This document shows, one piece after another, positions 40,475 to 50,574 of a stretch of 64,000 nt of DNA. The stretch comes from Providencia sneebia DSM 19967 (GTDB taxonomy: Bacteria > Pseudomonadota > Gammaproteobacteria > Enterobacterales > Enterobacteriaceae), in assembly GCF_000314895.2 (NCBI RefSeq), contig NZ_CM001773.1:131978-195977 (forward strand), read 5' to 3'. A model generated the notes under the pieces. It worked only from the letters and a program-made list of their open reading frames with translations, had not been told where the DNA came from and made no database searches. Made by a program: the position numbers and the translations under genes. The first letter of the stretch is position 1; each line of letters begins with the position of its first letter.

Positions 40475-41604
40475 TAGGCAAAAAAGGCCTTAATTCGGTC
40501 AATGATTATCTGCTGCTCTTCATCTGTCATATTGTAGAACATTGGCAAACGTACTAAGCGGTCACTTTCGCGCGTGGTATAGCGGTCTTCGCCATGGAAA
40601 CGGCCAAATTCTTCACCTGCTGGGCTAGTATGCAGCGCAACATAGTGGAATACAGTCAGAATGCCATGAGATTTCATGTAGTCGTTAAATTCTGTGCGTT
40701 GGTCTATATCTTTCAGTTTGATATAGAACATATGCGCATTATGTTCTAGCCCTTCAGGAACAATAGGTAATGCTAATTTGCCCTCTTCCGCTAAAGGTGT
40801 CAGCGCGTCATAATAACGTTTCCACAATAGCAGACGGCGATCATTAATTTTTTTCGCTTCTTCAAGCTGCGCCCATAAATAAGCCGCTTGTAAATCTGAC
40901 ATCAAATAACTTGAGCCAATATCACGCCAAGTATATTTATCCACTTGTCCACGGAAAAATTGACTGCGGTTAGTGCCCTTTTCACGGATCACTTCTGCAC
41001 GATTAATCAGTGAATTATCATTAATTAAAGTTGCTCCACCTTCACCACCAGATGAATAGTTTTTTGTTTCGTGAAAGCTGTAACAACCAATATGACCAAT
41101 CGTTCCAAGTGCTTGCCCTTTATAAGTTGACATCACACCTTGCGCAGCATCCTCAATGACAAATAAGTTATGCTTTTTCGCGATTGCCATAATGGTGTCC
41201 ATTTCACAAGCCACACCCGCATAATGGACAGGAACGATAGCGCGTGTACGCGCTGTAATCGCATCTTCAATTTTTGTTTCATCTAAATTCATGGTATCAG
41301 GACGAATATCCACGAAAACGATTTTAGCCCCTCGTAGCACGAAAGCATTTGCTGTCGATACAAAGGTAAAACTTGGCATAATGACTTCATCACCCGGCTG
41401 AATATTAATCAAAATAGCCGCCATTTCCAATGATGCAGTACAAGAAGGTGTCAATTGAACCTTCGGACAATTAAACTGCTTCTCCATCCACTCTTCACTG
41501 CGCTTGGTAAAGCCACCATCACCGCATAATTTGCCACTTTCCATAGCCTGTTGCATATAGGCTAATTCAGTTCCTACAACGGGTGGTTTATTAAATGGAA
41601 TCAT
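40474..41604 (-). CDS. wecE: dTDP-4-amino-4,6-dideoxygalactose transaminase WecE
   Basis: A 376-residue PLP-dependent DegT/DnrJ/EryC1-type aminotransferase, the same length as E. coli WecE. It makes dTDP-Fuc4N. Seen are LTPSCTASLEMA, DAAQGV near residue 155 for PLP contact, and SFHETKNYSSGGEGG, whose Lys forms the Schiff base. It overlaps wecD by 14 bases. Confidence 0.97.
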   Translation of the reverse strand: MIPFNKPPVVGTELAYMQQAMESGKLCGDGGFTKRSEEWMEKQFNCPKVQLTPSCTASLEMAAILINIQPGDEVIMPSFTFVSTANAFVLRGAKIVFVDIRPDTMNLDETKIEDAITARTRAIVPVHYAGVACEMDTIMAIAKKHNLFVIEDAAQGVMSTYKGQALGTIGHIGCYSFHETKNYSSGGEGGATLINDNSLINRAEVIREKGTNRSQFFRGQVDKYTWRDIGSSYLMSDLQAAYLWAQLEEAKKINDRRLLLWKRYYDALTPLAEEGKLALPIVPEGLEHNAHMFYIKLKDIDQRTEFNDYMKSHGILTVFHYVALHTSPAGEEFGRFHGEDRYTTRESDRLVRLPMFYNMTDEEQQIIIDRIKAFFA

Positions 41605-42331
41605 ATTGTCCCCTATATAACCAATATGCAGTACTTGTTATTGAAGCACCACTACGTGAATAAAGATTTAATGCCGCAAGATTGCTCACTTGGGTAGCCA
41701 CATGTAACTGTTTTTTATTATGCTGCTGACACCAAGAGAATGCTGCTGACATCAATTTACGGCCAATCCCTCTTTTCCCAATTCCAGGGATAGCAGCAAG
41801 GAGGCCAATTCGCGCGATGTCATTGTCTAAATGCCTAAGACTGACAAAACCTAATACATTGCCTGATTCATCTTTGACTAATAAGCAAGTATGGTCAAAC
41901 GTCCCTAACACCGCTTTTTCTATCCATAATGCATAAAACCGTCCGCTATCACCTTCCTTATACCAAGGCGCTCGAAAACGGCTATGGCTAAAAACTTGCT
42001 CAGCGGCCTGACGTAAGAAAGGAATATCTTTATCAACCGCCAGCTCAACTGTTTCACTTATAGATAAACACTCTTTTAGGTAAGCATTTTCTGTGCCAAT
42101 CATCAAAGTGAAGTCGACTTCTCCCTCAACAAGAGAGAAACCTAATGCTGATAGCCCATCTAAATTTGCGGTTTCATGCGCCGCTATTTTAGCCTGAACA
42201 ACATCATAACCAGCTAATTGGTTAGCAATAATATTTTCAGCATCAGCTGCCGAAAAATTTAGCTTGGCAGTGGATAGCCCAAAGAATTCAGACTCCCACG
42301 GCAAGTTATCAATACTGGCGCGGACGGACAC
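41591..42331 (-). CDS. wecD: dTDP-fucosamine acetyltransferase WecD
   Basis: A 246-residue GNAT-family enzyme that N-acetylates dTDP-Fuc4N with acetyl-CoA. Seen are the start [39 protein letters not shown], and the acetyl-CoA loop region [20 protein letters not shown] followed by [13 protein letters not shown]. It overlaps rffH by 23 bases. Confidence 0.94.
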   Translation of the reverse strand: MSVRASIDNLPWESEFFGLSTAKLNFSAADAENIIANQLAGYDVVQAKIAAHETANLDGLSALGFSLVEGEVDFTLMIGTENAYLKECLSISETVELAVDKDIPFLRQAAEQVFSHSRFRAPWYKEGDSGRFYALWIEKAVLGTFDHTCLLVKDESGNVLGFVSLRHLDNDIARIGLLAAIPGIGKRGIGRKLMSAAFSWCQQHNKKQLHVATQVSNLAALNLYSRSGASITSTAYWLYRGQYDSI

Positions 42332-43190
42332 GAAGTAAATCCTCTAAATATTGACCGTAACCTGTTTTTTTCAGCTGCTCTGCTGAATGCTTCACTTGCT
42401 CATCACTTAACCAACCATTGCGCCAAGCGATCTCCTCTAAACAAGCCACTTTGAAACCTTGACGTTTCTCGACAGTTTGTACAAATGTGCCAGCTTCAAT
42501 CAAGCTATCGTGGGTACCTGTGTCAAGCCAAGCGAATCCGCGACCTAACAGTTCGACATTTAACTCACCGCGCTCTAAATACATCTGATTGATTGAAGTG
42601 ATCTCAAGTTCACCGCGTTCTGATGGTTTTACTTGCTTAGCAAATTCAACAACTTGAGCATCATAAAAATAAAGCCCTGTTACAGCCCAGTTAGAACGTG
42701 GCTTCTGCGGTTTTTCTTCAATGGATAACACTTTGAAGTCATCATCAAATTCAACAACACCAAAACGTTCCGGATCCATGACTTGATAACCAAATACTGT
42801 TGCACCTTGTATTCTTGCAGCAACAGATTTCAATTTAGGGCTAAATGAATGACCAAAAAAGATATTATCGCCTAGCACCAAGCAACATGCGTCGCCATTG
42901 ATGAATTGTTCACCAATGATAAAGGCCTGCGCAAGGCCGTCTGGAGAAGGCTGCTCAGCGTAACTCAGCTCAATACCAAACTCACTTCCATCACCTAACA
43001 ATCGCTTAAACATCGGAAGATCTTCCGGTGTAGAGATAATCAAAATTTCACGGATGCCCGCTAACATCAAAACCGACAGTGGATAATAAATCATCGGTTT
43101 ATCATAAATGGGCAATAGCTGTTTTGAAATACCACGGGTTATCGGATGCAAACGAGTTCCTGAACCACCAGCCAATATAATCCCTTTCAT
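42309..43190 (-). CDS. rffH: Glucose-1-phosphate thymidylyltransferase RffH
   Basis: A 293-residue RmlA-type nucleotidyltransferase (E. coli 293). It makes dTDP-glucose for the Fuc4NAc branch of ECA. N-terminal signature is [16 protein letters not shown], then [42 protein letters not shown] and [10 protein letters not shown]. It lies nine bases after rffG. Confidence 0.96.
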   Translation of the reverse strand: MKGIILAGGSGTRLHPITRGISKQLLPIYDKPMIYYPLSVLMLAGIREILIISTPEDLPMFKRLLGDGSEFGIELSYAEQPSPDGLAQAFIIGEQFINGDACCLVLGDNIFFGHSFSPKLKSVAARIQGATVFGYQVMDPERFGVVEFDDDFKVLSIEEKPQKPRSNWAVTGLYFYDAQVVEFAKQVKPSERGELEITSINQMYLERGELNVELLGRGFAWLDTGTHDSLIEAGTFVQTVEKRQGFKVACLEEIAWRNGWLSDEQVKHSAEQLKKTGYGQYLEDLLRVRPRQY

Positions 43191-43199
43191 GATCCCCCC

Positions 43200-44267
43200 T
43201 TAACGCCCTAAACCTAGGCGCTCACCTGCATAAGAGCCATCTTGTACGCGGCGCCACCAAGTTTCGTTATTTAAATACCACAACACTGTTTTGCGAAGAC
43301 CTGTTTCAAAGGTTTCTTGTGGTAGCCATCCCAAATCACGCGCAATTTTATCTGCATCAATTGCATAGCGCATATCATGGCCAGGTCTGTCGGCAACATA
43401 GGTGATTAAATCACGGTAATGTTCAACGCCTGTTGGCTTTTCAGGATGAAGCTCTTCAAGCAGTTCACAAATTGTCTCAACCACCTCTATATTACGGCGT
43501 TCATTATGACCACCAATATTGTAGGTTTCCCCCGGTTGGGCTGATGTTGCAACTAAATGCAGTGCTCTGGCATGATCCTCAACAAACAACCAATCACGGA
43601 TTTGCTCTCCCTTACCATAAACTGGCAACGGTTTTCCTGCTAATGCATTGAGAATAATCAATGGAATTAATTTTTCAGGAAAATGGTAAGGACCATAATT
43701 ATTCGAGCAATTAGTGATCATCGTTGGCAAACCATATGTTCTTTGCCAAGCTCGAACTAAATGATCGCTAGATGCTTTAGATGCCGAATACGGGCTGCTG
43801 GGTGCATAAGATGTGGTTTCCGTGAAGAAACCATCAGGGCCATCCAAATCACCATAAACTTCATCTGTTGAGATGTGATGAAAACGAAAATTCGCTTTTT
43901 TAACTTCATCTAATCCTGCCCAATAGTGGCGAGCGGCTTCTAATAAAGTGTAAGTACCCACTATATTTGTTTCAATAAATGCCGCAGGACCATCAATAGA
44001 GCGGTCGACATGGCTTTCTGCCGCTAAATGCATCACAGCATCAGGCTGATATTGAGCAAAAACACGGTCAAGTTCTGCGCGATCGCAAATATTGACTTGT
44101 TCAAAAGCATAACGGTCACTATTGGCAACAGGACTTAACGATTCTAAATTGCCGGCATAAGTCAAACAATCAACAACAATAGCGCTATCGCCTGTGTTTT
44201 CAATAATATGGCGAACGACAGCAGAGCCAATAAAGCCCGCTCCACCCGTAATTAGAATGCGTTTCAA
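43200..44267 (-). CDS. rffG: dTDP-glucose 4,6-dehydratase RffG
   Basis: A 355-residue extended short-chain dehydrogenase, the same length as E. coli RffG. It makes dTDP-4-keto-6-deoxyglucose. It has the Rossmann motif [31 protein letters not shown] and the catalytic [11 protein letters not shown] place the start at TTG 44267 (LKRILITGG), with AAGGAG seven bases upstream and a four-base TTGA overlap with wecC; an ATG further upstream (44312) would add 15 unmatched residues. Confidence 0.94.
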   Translation of the reverse strand: MKRILITGGAGFIGSAVVRHIIENTGDSAIVVDCLTYAGNLESLSPVANSDRYAFEQVNICDRAELDRVFAQYQPDAVMHLAAESHVDRSIDGPAAFIETNIVGTYTLLEAARHYWAGLDEVKKANFRFHHISTDEVYGDLDGPDGFFTETTSYAPSSPYSASKASSDHLVRAWQRTYGLPTMITNCSNNYGPYHFPEKLIPLIILNALAGKPLPVYGKGEQIRDWLFVEDHARALHLVATSAQPGETYNIGGHNERRNIEVVETICELLEELHPEKPTGVEHYRDLITYVADRPGHDMRYAIDADKIARDLGWLPQETFETGLRKTVLWYLNNETWWRRVQDGSYAGERLGLGR

Positions 44268-45526
44268 CGCCAAACTCCTTTGGTATCCACAACCCATTTT
44301 TGATGAATCCATGATCCTTCAATTGCTTTAAATTGGTTATGATCAACCAGCATTAAAATGATATCCGCATCATTTACAGCATCTTCAATTGAAGCTAATT
44401 GTGCAATACCTTTCAACGCTGTTGGGAGTTCATGAATATGTGGTTCTACCGCATACGTTTTACCTGTGTTCCATTCCGCAATCATCTTAGTGATGTGCAT
44501 TGCAGGACTTTCGCGTAAATCATCAATATTCGGTTTAAATGCCAGACCAAAACAAGCAATTGTTATATCGCTCGCTTTTTTACCCGTTTCAGTTAGGCAA
44601 TCTGCAACTGCCGCTTTGACCTGATCAACAACCCAAATTGGTTTACCATCGTTGACTAAACGTGCAGTATGAATTAAACGAGATTGCTTCGGATTTTGTG
44701 CCACAATAAACCATGGATCAACAGCGATACAGTGACCACCAACACCCGGACCCGGTTGTAAAATATTCACACGCGGATGAAGGTTTGCAAGTTTGATCAA
44801 TTCCCAAACATTGATGCCCTGATTGGCACAAATCAACGATAATTCATTCGCAAATGCAATATTGACATCGCGGAAGCTATTTTCAGTCAATTTACACATT
44901 TCAGCGGTTTTGGCGTTGGTAATAAAACATTCACCTTCAAGGAAAATTTTATATAACTCGCTCGCACGTTGAGATGATTTTGATGTCATGCCACCGACAA
45001 CGCGGTCATTCTTAATCAATTCCACCATCACTTGGCCAGGCAATACACGCTCAGGGCAATAAGCGATATCGATATCCGCTTCATCACCGGCTTGTTGAGG
45101 GAAAGTCAAATCTGGACGAGCTTGTGCCATCCATTGTGCCATCTGCTCAGTTGTTCCCACAGGAGATGTTGATTCTAAAATAACTAAGTCACCTTTTTTC
45201 AAAACAGGTGCAACAGATTCCGCTGCGGCTTTCACATACATCAAATCAGGCTCATGCTCACCTTTAAATGGCGTAGGCACAGCAATTAAAAATGCATCAG
45301 CAGGCTGCGGTGTTGTAAACGCTTTTAGGTAGCCACCTTCAACGGCCGTTTTAACAACTTTGTCGAGCTCTGGCTCCACAATATGAATTTTTCCCTGATT
45401 AATGGTATCAACCGCGTGCTGGTTGACATCTACACCCACAACTTGCTTTTTGCGGGATGCAAAAGCCGCTGCTGTTGGTAAACCAATATAACCAAGGCCA
45501 ATAACAGAAATAGTTTCAAAGCTCAT
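44264..45526 (-). CDS. wecC: UDP-N-acetyl-D-mannosamine dehydrogenase WecC
   Basis: 420 residues, the same length as E. coli WecC. It oxidises UDP-ManNAc to UDP-ManNAcA with two NAD. Seen are the N-terminal [16 protein letters not shown], the substrate segment SPVGTTEQ, the [15 protein letters not shown] motif with the catalytic Cys, and the C-terminal domain. ATG 45526 overlaps the wecB stop by four bases. Confidence 0.97.
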   Translation of the reverse strand: MSFETISVIGLGYIGLPTAAAFASRKKQVVGVDVNQHAVDTINQGKIHIVEPELDKVVKTAVEGGYLKAFTTPQPADAFLIAVPTPFKGEHEPDLMYVKAAAESVAPVLKKGDLVILESTSPVGTTEQMAQWMAQARPDLTFPQQAGDEADIDIAYCPERVLPGQVMVELIKNDRVVGGMTSKSSQRASELYKIFLEGECFITNAKTAEMCKLTENSFRDVNIAFANELSLICANQGINVWELIKLANLHPRVNILQPGPGVGGHCIAVDPWFIVAQNPKQSRLIHTARLVNDGKPIWVVDQVKAAVADCLTETGKKASDITIACFGLAFKPNIDDLRESPAMHITKMIAEWNTGKTYAVEPHIHELPTALKGIAQLASIEDAVNDADIILMLVDHNQFKAIEGSWIHQKWVVDTKGVWR

Positions 45527-46653
45527 AATTTCACCTGATTGCTTTTTAGTGCATCTAGAATTCGCTGACAAGCGTGACCATCACCATATGGATTATGAGC
45601 ACGGCTCATTTCATGGTATTCCGCTTCATCTGTCAGTAACCGATTAACTTCCGCAACAATTTTTTGTGTGTCTGTTCCAACAAGGCGTACCGTCCCTGCA
45701 TCTACCGCTTCAGGACGCTCAGTCGTATCTCTCATGACTAAGACAGGTTTGCCTAATGATGGTGCTTCCTCTTGAATACCGCCAGAATCAGTGAGAATTA
45801 AATAAGCATGATTCATTAAGTACACAAAAGGTAAATACTCTTGTGGGGTAATAAGAATAATATTACTGATGTCATGGAGGATCCGTTTTACAGGCTCGCT
45901 CACATTAGGGTTTAAATGCACAGGATAAACAACCTGAACATCTGGGTGAGTTTGTGCAATTTCAGCTAATGCATGGCAAATGCGTTCAAAACCACCACCA
46001 AAACTTTCACGTCGATGACCTGTAACTAAAATAATTTTTTTATTTGGGTCAATAAATGGATAATGCGCAGCTAATTTTGCAACCATATCTTGGTCACTCA
46101 AAACCTTATCACGTACCCATAACAGCGCATCAATGACACTATTTCCCGTGACGAAAATATGATTATCTGGAATAGATTCTTTCAACAAATTTTGGCGGGA
46201 GTTTTCTGTTGGAGAAAAGTGGTACATTGCTAAATGCCCAGCAATTTTACGATTTGCTTCTTCTGGCCATGGAGAATAGAGATTACCTGTCCTCAATCCC
46301 GCTTCAACATGCCCAACTGGAATACGGTGATAAAATGCGGCTAAACTGGTTGCCATGGTTGTTGTCGTATCGCCATGCACAAGAACAACGTCGGGTTGAA
46401 AATCGGCGAAAACGCTCTTGAGTCCTTCCAGAATTCGACACGTTATATCCGTCAAATCTTGGCCTGGTTGCATAATATTGAGATCATAATCAGGCTTGAT
46501 CTCAAATAGTTTCAGTACCTGATCGAGCATTTCTCGGTGCTGGGCTGTCACACAAACTCTAGCGTCAAAACCTGCATCATTTGCCAGAGCATGAACCAGC
46601 GGTGCCATTTTAATAGCTTCAGGTCGAGTGCCGAATACAGTCAATACTTTCAC
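45523..46653 (-). CDS. wecB: UDP-N-acetylglucosamine 2-epimerase WecB
   Basis: 376 residues, as in E. coli. It interconverts UDP-GlcNAc and UDP-ManNAc. Signatures are [51 protein letters not shown] and [18 protein letters not shown] hairpin in the 99-base gap upstream separates it from wzzE. Confidence 0.97.
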   Translation of the reverse strand: MKVLTVFGTRPEAIKMAPLVHALANDAGFDARVCVTAQHREMLDQVLKLFEIKPDYDLNIMQPGQDLTDITCRILEGLKSVFADFQPDVVLVHGDTTTTMATSLAAFYHRIPVGHVEAGLRTGNLYSPWPEEANRKIAGHLAMYHFSPTENSRQNLLKESIPDNHIFVTGNSVIDALLWVRDKVLSDQDMVAKLAAHYPFIDPNKKIILVTGHRRESFGGGFERICHALAEIAQTHPDVQVVYPVHLNPNVSEPVKRILHDISNIILITPQEYLPFVYLMNHAYLILTDSGGIQEEAPSLGKPVLVMRDTTERPEAVDAGTVRLVGTDTQKIVAEVNRLLTDEAEYHEMSRAHNPYGDGHACQRILDALKSNQVKL

Positions 46654-46719
46654 AGTGACTCTCTTATTTTAGTTATTTGATTCAGTAAGTTACTTTTACT
46701 TAATTATAATAGTGTTAAA

Positions 46720-46744
46720 AGTGACTAGTATTAAACTAGTCACT
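46720..46744 (-). terminator. Intra-operon hairpin between wzzE and wecB
   Basis: Perfect 10-bp arms AGTGACTAGT / ACTAGTCACT with a five-base loop, eight bases after the wzzE stop. On the minus strand TTTTAAC follows. It could be an attenuator or an mRNA-stabilising stem. Confidence 0.5.
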
Positions 46745-46752
46745 GAACAGAA

Positions 46753-47811
46753 TCAAGATGGACGACGGCGAGCAAGTACTACCCCGGCACCAATCAATGC
46801 ACCGATAGCACCCCATAGCACCATCATAAAAGCTCTACGAGGGCTATCGCGTTTGACGGGATCTTCAGGTGTTCTTAAATAGCGGTACGCCTGAAAATTG
46901 TCTTGAAGAGTTGGTCCAACACTCAATGTTGATAGCATTGCGATATTTTGATCGTAATCCGTATCATGGTTTGGACCAGTAGCTTTTAATGTTTCAATCT
47001 GGGCTTCCAGTAGCGGAACGCCTAACATAAACATTTTTGAATCTGATATTTCATCAATTGAAGCTGTACTTTGATTACGTGAAATTCCCTGTTTTTCTGC
47101 AACCTTTAATGCTTGTTCCAGTAAATTTAAGCGTCTTTCATAGGCTGATTTTGCTACCATGTCTTCACGTTTTACTAACGCTTTCATGGACTGCATCTTC
47201 GTTGCCCAAGCACCTTTAATTTCATCATTCAAATTGGCCGTTGCACGCTGATTTGCAAATTGAATATATTCTCGTAAAAGCTTATTTGCATCTATAGATG
47301 TCTCTGCGATTAACTTCACACTATCAGCTTGATTTTTCAGGGTGTCAGCTGGTGTAAATTCAATATTGTTAATCAATTCATCTAATAACGCCGCATCCGC
47401 TTTCGGATCATTTTCTAAGCGTTGCTTATAGTAATCCGTTGCCAACCAAAATTGACGGCGAGTGTCATAAGAACCAATCTGTTTAATAAATTCTTGATAA
47501 GCTTCATTTGCAATACTAGGTAATTGCCCTTCTTGAGCAGATGAATTAATCCGGGAATCAAGATTACGCAAAAATTGTTGTTGTGAGTAATAACTTCCCA
47601 AATTATTCACTGTAGGCAGATCAGTGATTGCTGTTGAGCTCCATTTTTGTTGCATAAAGTAAGATGCACCCAATGCAATCGCAGCAAAAATGACTGCGAA
47701 AGCAATGATCCAGACTTTACCCAGCCATAAGGAACGACACAAACCACGGATATCCAACTCTGGCTCTATCGGTGGTTGATACTGATTAGGTTGTGTTTCC
47801 GAGTATTTCAC
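46753..47811 (-). CDS. wzzE: ECA chain-length regulator WzzE
   Basis: A 352-residue polysaccharide co-polymerase (E. coli 348). Two membrane helices, about residues 33-52 and 327-345, flank a large coiled-coil periplasmic domain. The Pro-rich motif before TM2 (TPEDPVKRDSPRRA) is typical of Wzz proteins. It sets the ECA repeat number together with WzyE. It follows wecA by 29 bases. Confidence 0.95.
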   Translation of the reverse strand: MKYSETQPNQYQPPIEPELDIRGLCRSLWLGKVWIIAFAVIFAAIALGASYFMQQKWSSTAITDLPTVNNLGSYYSQQQFLRNLDSRINSSAQEGQLPSIANEAYQEFIKQIGSYDTRRQFWLATDYYKQRLENDPKADAALLDELINNIEFTPADTLKNQADSVKLIAETSIDANKLLREYIQFANQRATANLNDEIKGAWATKMQSMKALVKREDMVAKSAYERRLNLLEQALKVAEKQGISRNQSTASIDEISDSKMFMLGVPLLEAQIETLKATGPNHDTDYDQNIAMLSTLSVGPTLQDNFQAYRYLRTPEDPVKRDSPRRAFMMVLWGAIGALIGAGVVLARRRPS

Positions 47812-47840
47812 TGCACAGAACCTCTATTTTTTGTTTGTCG

Positions 47841-48926
47841 TTACTGTATTGCATCCTTACGCATACGACGTCTAACGCGTTTAATAAAGCGAGCAACTTT
47901 CCAAGCTCGTTTGATGCAATAACCATACATCCAAAATACAAGCAAAAACAGTGCCAACATCACCCATTCTGGAATAAATGTTAGTTTTTCTCCAATAATG
48001 CCAATACACGCCAAAATAGCAGCAGCAACGGTAATTAAAACAAACGCACCTCTTGGTGTAAAACCTGAACGCATCATCAAATGATGAATATGTTGTCTAT
48101 CTGGTGAAAATGGACTCATTCCTTTACGAATACGGCGATACATAATGGCAACCATATCCATTAATGGAATCGCAATAATCCACAAAGCAGTCACTGGGTT
48201 AATAGGATGTACATTTTCTTGCGTTGATTGAACTAAGACCCAAATAATGGTGAAGCCAATTAATGTACTACCTGCATCCCCCATAAATACTTTAAAACGT
48301 CGCCCGAGTACGCCAAGATTTAATAGAATATAAGGAAGGATAGCTGCAATAAAAGAAAAACACCAAAATGCCAGTGCATAATTGCCGCCTTGATACAATA
48401 AGAAGCCTAAAGCGCCAAAAGATACACAGGACAACCCCCCCAATAAACCATCAATACCATCAACCATATTAAATGCATTGATAGCAGCCCATACCGCAAA
48501 TAATGTAATAATATAACCAAATGGTCCAAGAGTTAATTCCCATGGCCCAAAAGCATGCCCTAATGACTCTAATTTTAATCCAGCAATAGTCATCATTGCG
48601 ACAGCAACGATTGCTTGGACACCTGCACGAAGTTTAACACTAATATCAAAACGGTCATCTAGAGCACCGATAAAGACAAGTAAGCCAGCACAAGCTAGAT
48701 ACAACCATTTATGAGGGATATACTCTTCAGTAATAAAAAAAGCAAAACAGATGCCAAAATATACAGTTATCCCACCGACCAACGGGATCAATCCTACGTG
48801 TTTTTTCCTAAAATTAGGTTTATCCACTAAGCCAATTTTTATTGCCACGACTCGAGCGATAAAAATAAAGACTAACGCGAATAAAAAAACATAAAAAAGA
48901 CTAGCAATAAATTGTGCGGTATCCAC
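47841..48926 (-). CDS. wecA: Undecaprenyl-phosphate GlcNAc-1-phosphate transferase WecA
   Basis: A 361-residue polytopic enzyme (about eleven helices) that starts both ECA and O-antigen synthesis on undecaprenyl phosphate. Seen are GALDDRFDIS, NAFNMVDGIDGLLGG, the GDAGSTLIGF motif and the cytosolic HIHHLMMRSG loop of the WecA/MraY family. It starts with GTG 48926 (VDTAQFIAS) after AAGAGAG. First gene of the ECA operon. Confidence 0.95.
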   Translation of the reverse strand: MDTAQFIASLFYVFLFALVFIFIARVVAIKIGLVDKPNFRKKHVGLIPLVGGITVYFGICFAFFITEEYIPHKWLYLACAGLLVFIGALDDRFDISVKLRAGVQAIVAVAMMTIAGLKLESLGHAFGPWELTLGPFGYIITLFAVWAAINAFNMVDGIDGLLGGLSCVSFGALGFLLYQGGNYALAFWCFSFIAAILPYILLNLGVLGRRFKVFMGDAGSTLIGFTIIWVLVQSTQENVHPINPVTALWIIAIPLMDMVAIMYRRIRKGMSPFSPDRQHIHHLMMRSGFTPRGAFVLITVAAAILACIGIIGEKLTFIPEWVMLALFLLVFWMYGYCIKRAWKVARFIKRVRRRMRKDAIQ

Positions 48927-49771
48927 GAGTCAACTCTCTTATTTTTTTATCTAACCTAAAACTAAAATTTTGGAACTCATCTTCATGCATTACAATAACT
49001 GACGTATTATCATCCTAACAATAATAACTACTATAAGATGAATCTTTAATAACAATATTCAAACTGGGATGAACCCGTCATCAGAGTATCATTTTTATGT
49101 ATTCACTGATCCAATTTACCTTAGTGACATAAATGATGCTCAATAAAAGCAATATATATGCCAAAAACAATATGAATGCCGTAAACTCCGCAATTCCATA
49201 TAATTATAATGTCAGGTGTTTATTAAATAGATTTTATCAATAAATCCAAAAATTATTATACTAATGAGAATATTGCAAAGGCAACACCACAAATACGAGT
49301 ATCAATTTTGCTCATGTTGATATACTTATTAATATAATATTGACACAACAAGTCCTAATTCTCCTTTTTGTTGAAGTAAAAATCCAATACAAAATTGTTA
49401 TTTTTCTTAATCACCCTAAAACGATTGTGATAAACAATACAGCCTTACTCTTCTCGGCTCTTCCCTACAAAATTAAAAGTTGGTATAACACAAGTTCATG
49501 CTAATTAATTTTAATAGCCATACAAAATTTGCAAGCATACAATGCTTTTAACTTTTACATTCAGATTTAAAAAATAAAAACGATTATCTTTTAACTTATA
49601 TAAAATTATTAATAATTTTATATTTTGTATAATAACTCTTCGATAAAACTCAAAAGCGTATCAATCATTACTCGATATCCGTTATCTATTTTCTAACCAA
49701 GCATTTTTGTAAAGATATTGTTAATTGATAAATATGCTCTAATTAATTTTACATACCATTTTAAAAATATT
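48927..49771. other. Long AT-rich region upstream of wecA, no gene recognised
   Basis: 845 bases between wecA and the IS element, roughly 75% A+T by eye. No protein or RNA gene is recognised. It must contain the wec operon promoter. A possible minus-strand pair TTGTTA-N16-TATAGT lies near 49030-49060, but many such pairs occur by chance in DNA this AT-rich. Confidence 0.5.
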
Positions 49772-49779
49772 GTTTTAAT
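49772..49779. repeat. Target-site duplication, left copy (GTTTTAAT)
   Basis: Eight bases repeated exactly at 52126-52133 on the other side of the IS element, the duplication length of the IS66 family. Confidence 0.95.
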
Positions 49780-49852
49780 GTAAGCGGTTAATGAACCACA
49801 CATACTAAACAAACTCGTCATTTGCCATAGTAGCTTTTTCATTGGAGGGACT

Positions 49853-50149
49853 ATGGAACAACAAAGTAAACGAGAATACTGGGCTGCAATTCTAGAGCAG
49901 CAACGACAAAGTAATTTAGGCATTAAGCAGTTTTGCTCGGAGCAAAACATAAGCTATCAGACTTTTCACTATTGGTCGAAAAAGCTCACGCAATCCGAGC
50001 CTGAAACCAGGGTTCAACCTATCGTGGTGACAGAGCCTACCGTGAGCACAAGTTGTGTTGTGTTAATTCTCAATAATGGCATTCGAGCAGAACTGCCGGC
50101 AACGCTTAGCTCGCAACAAATTAAGACTTGGTTTGAAGCGCTACAATGA
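49853..50149 (+). CDS. tnpA: IS66 accessory protein TnpA
   Basis: A 98-residue IS66 OrfA-type protein. The N-terminal helix-turn-helix (REYWAAILEQQRQSNLGIKQFCSEQNISYQTFHYWSKKL, in part) binds DNA. It is needed for transposition of IS66-type elements, but its exact job is unclear. Preceded by GGAGGG. It overlaps tnpB by four bases (ATGA), typical of translational coupling in this family. Confidence 0.93.
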   Translation: MEQQSKREYWAAILEQQRQSNLGIKQFCSEQNISYQTFHYWSKKLTQSEPETRVQPIVVTEPTVSTSCVVLILNNGIRAELPATLSSQQIKTWFEALQ

Positions 50150-50490
50150 TACCAACAGGTAAGGTTTTCCTCATCTCTGGAGTCACGGACATGCGTAAGT
50201 CCATTAATGGACTATCGTTGATTGTCGCGGAGACTCTTGAGATGGATCCGTTTAGTGAGTCTTGGTTCATTTTCTGCAATCGTACCCGAGATAAATTGAA
50301 AATCTTGTTTTGGGATACTAATGGCTTCTGGCTGTACTATCGTCGCTTAGAAAAAGGGACCTTCAAGTGGCCAAGACCCAGTGAGGACGGAGCCATTCAT
50401 ATTACTAAGCAACAACTGGGTTGGCTTCTTTCGGGGTTAACGCTCGAACATGCCAAAGCTCATCGTCCACTTCATAATCTAGAAGTGTGA
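50146..50490 (+). CDS. tnpB: IS66 accessory protein TnpB
   Basis: A 114-residue IS66 Orf2-like protein. The family signature is GVTDMRKSINGLSLIV, then FCNRTRDKLKILFWDTNGFWLYYRRLEKGTFKWP. It is required for IS66 movement. The start overlaps the tnpA stop. It has nothing to do with the IS200/IS605 protein of the same name. Confidence 0.94.
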   Translation: MIPTGKVFLISGVTDMRKSINGLSLIVAETLEMDPFSESWFIFCNRTRDKLKILFWDTNGFWLYYRRLEKGTFKWPRPSEDGAIHITKQQLGWLLSGLTLEHAKAHRPLHNLEV

Positions 50491-50574
50491 CCGCTGATAC
50501 TGATCGTCACGTTGGGCTTGAACGATCCTTTTTTGCTGTCATACTTAAGTCATTGAGATGACCAGAGCCCAGAC

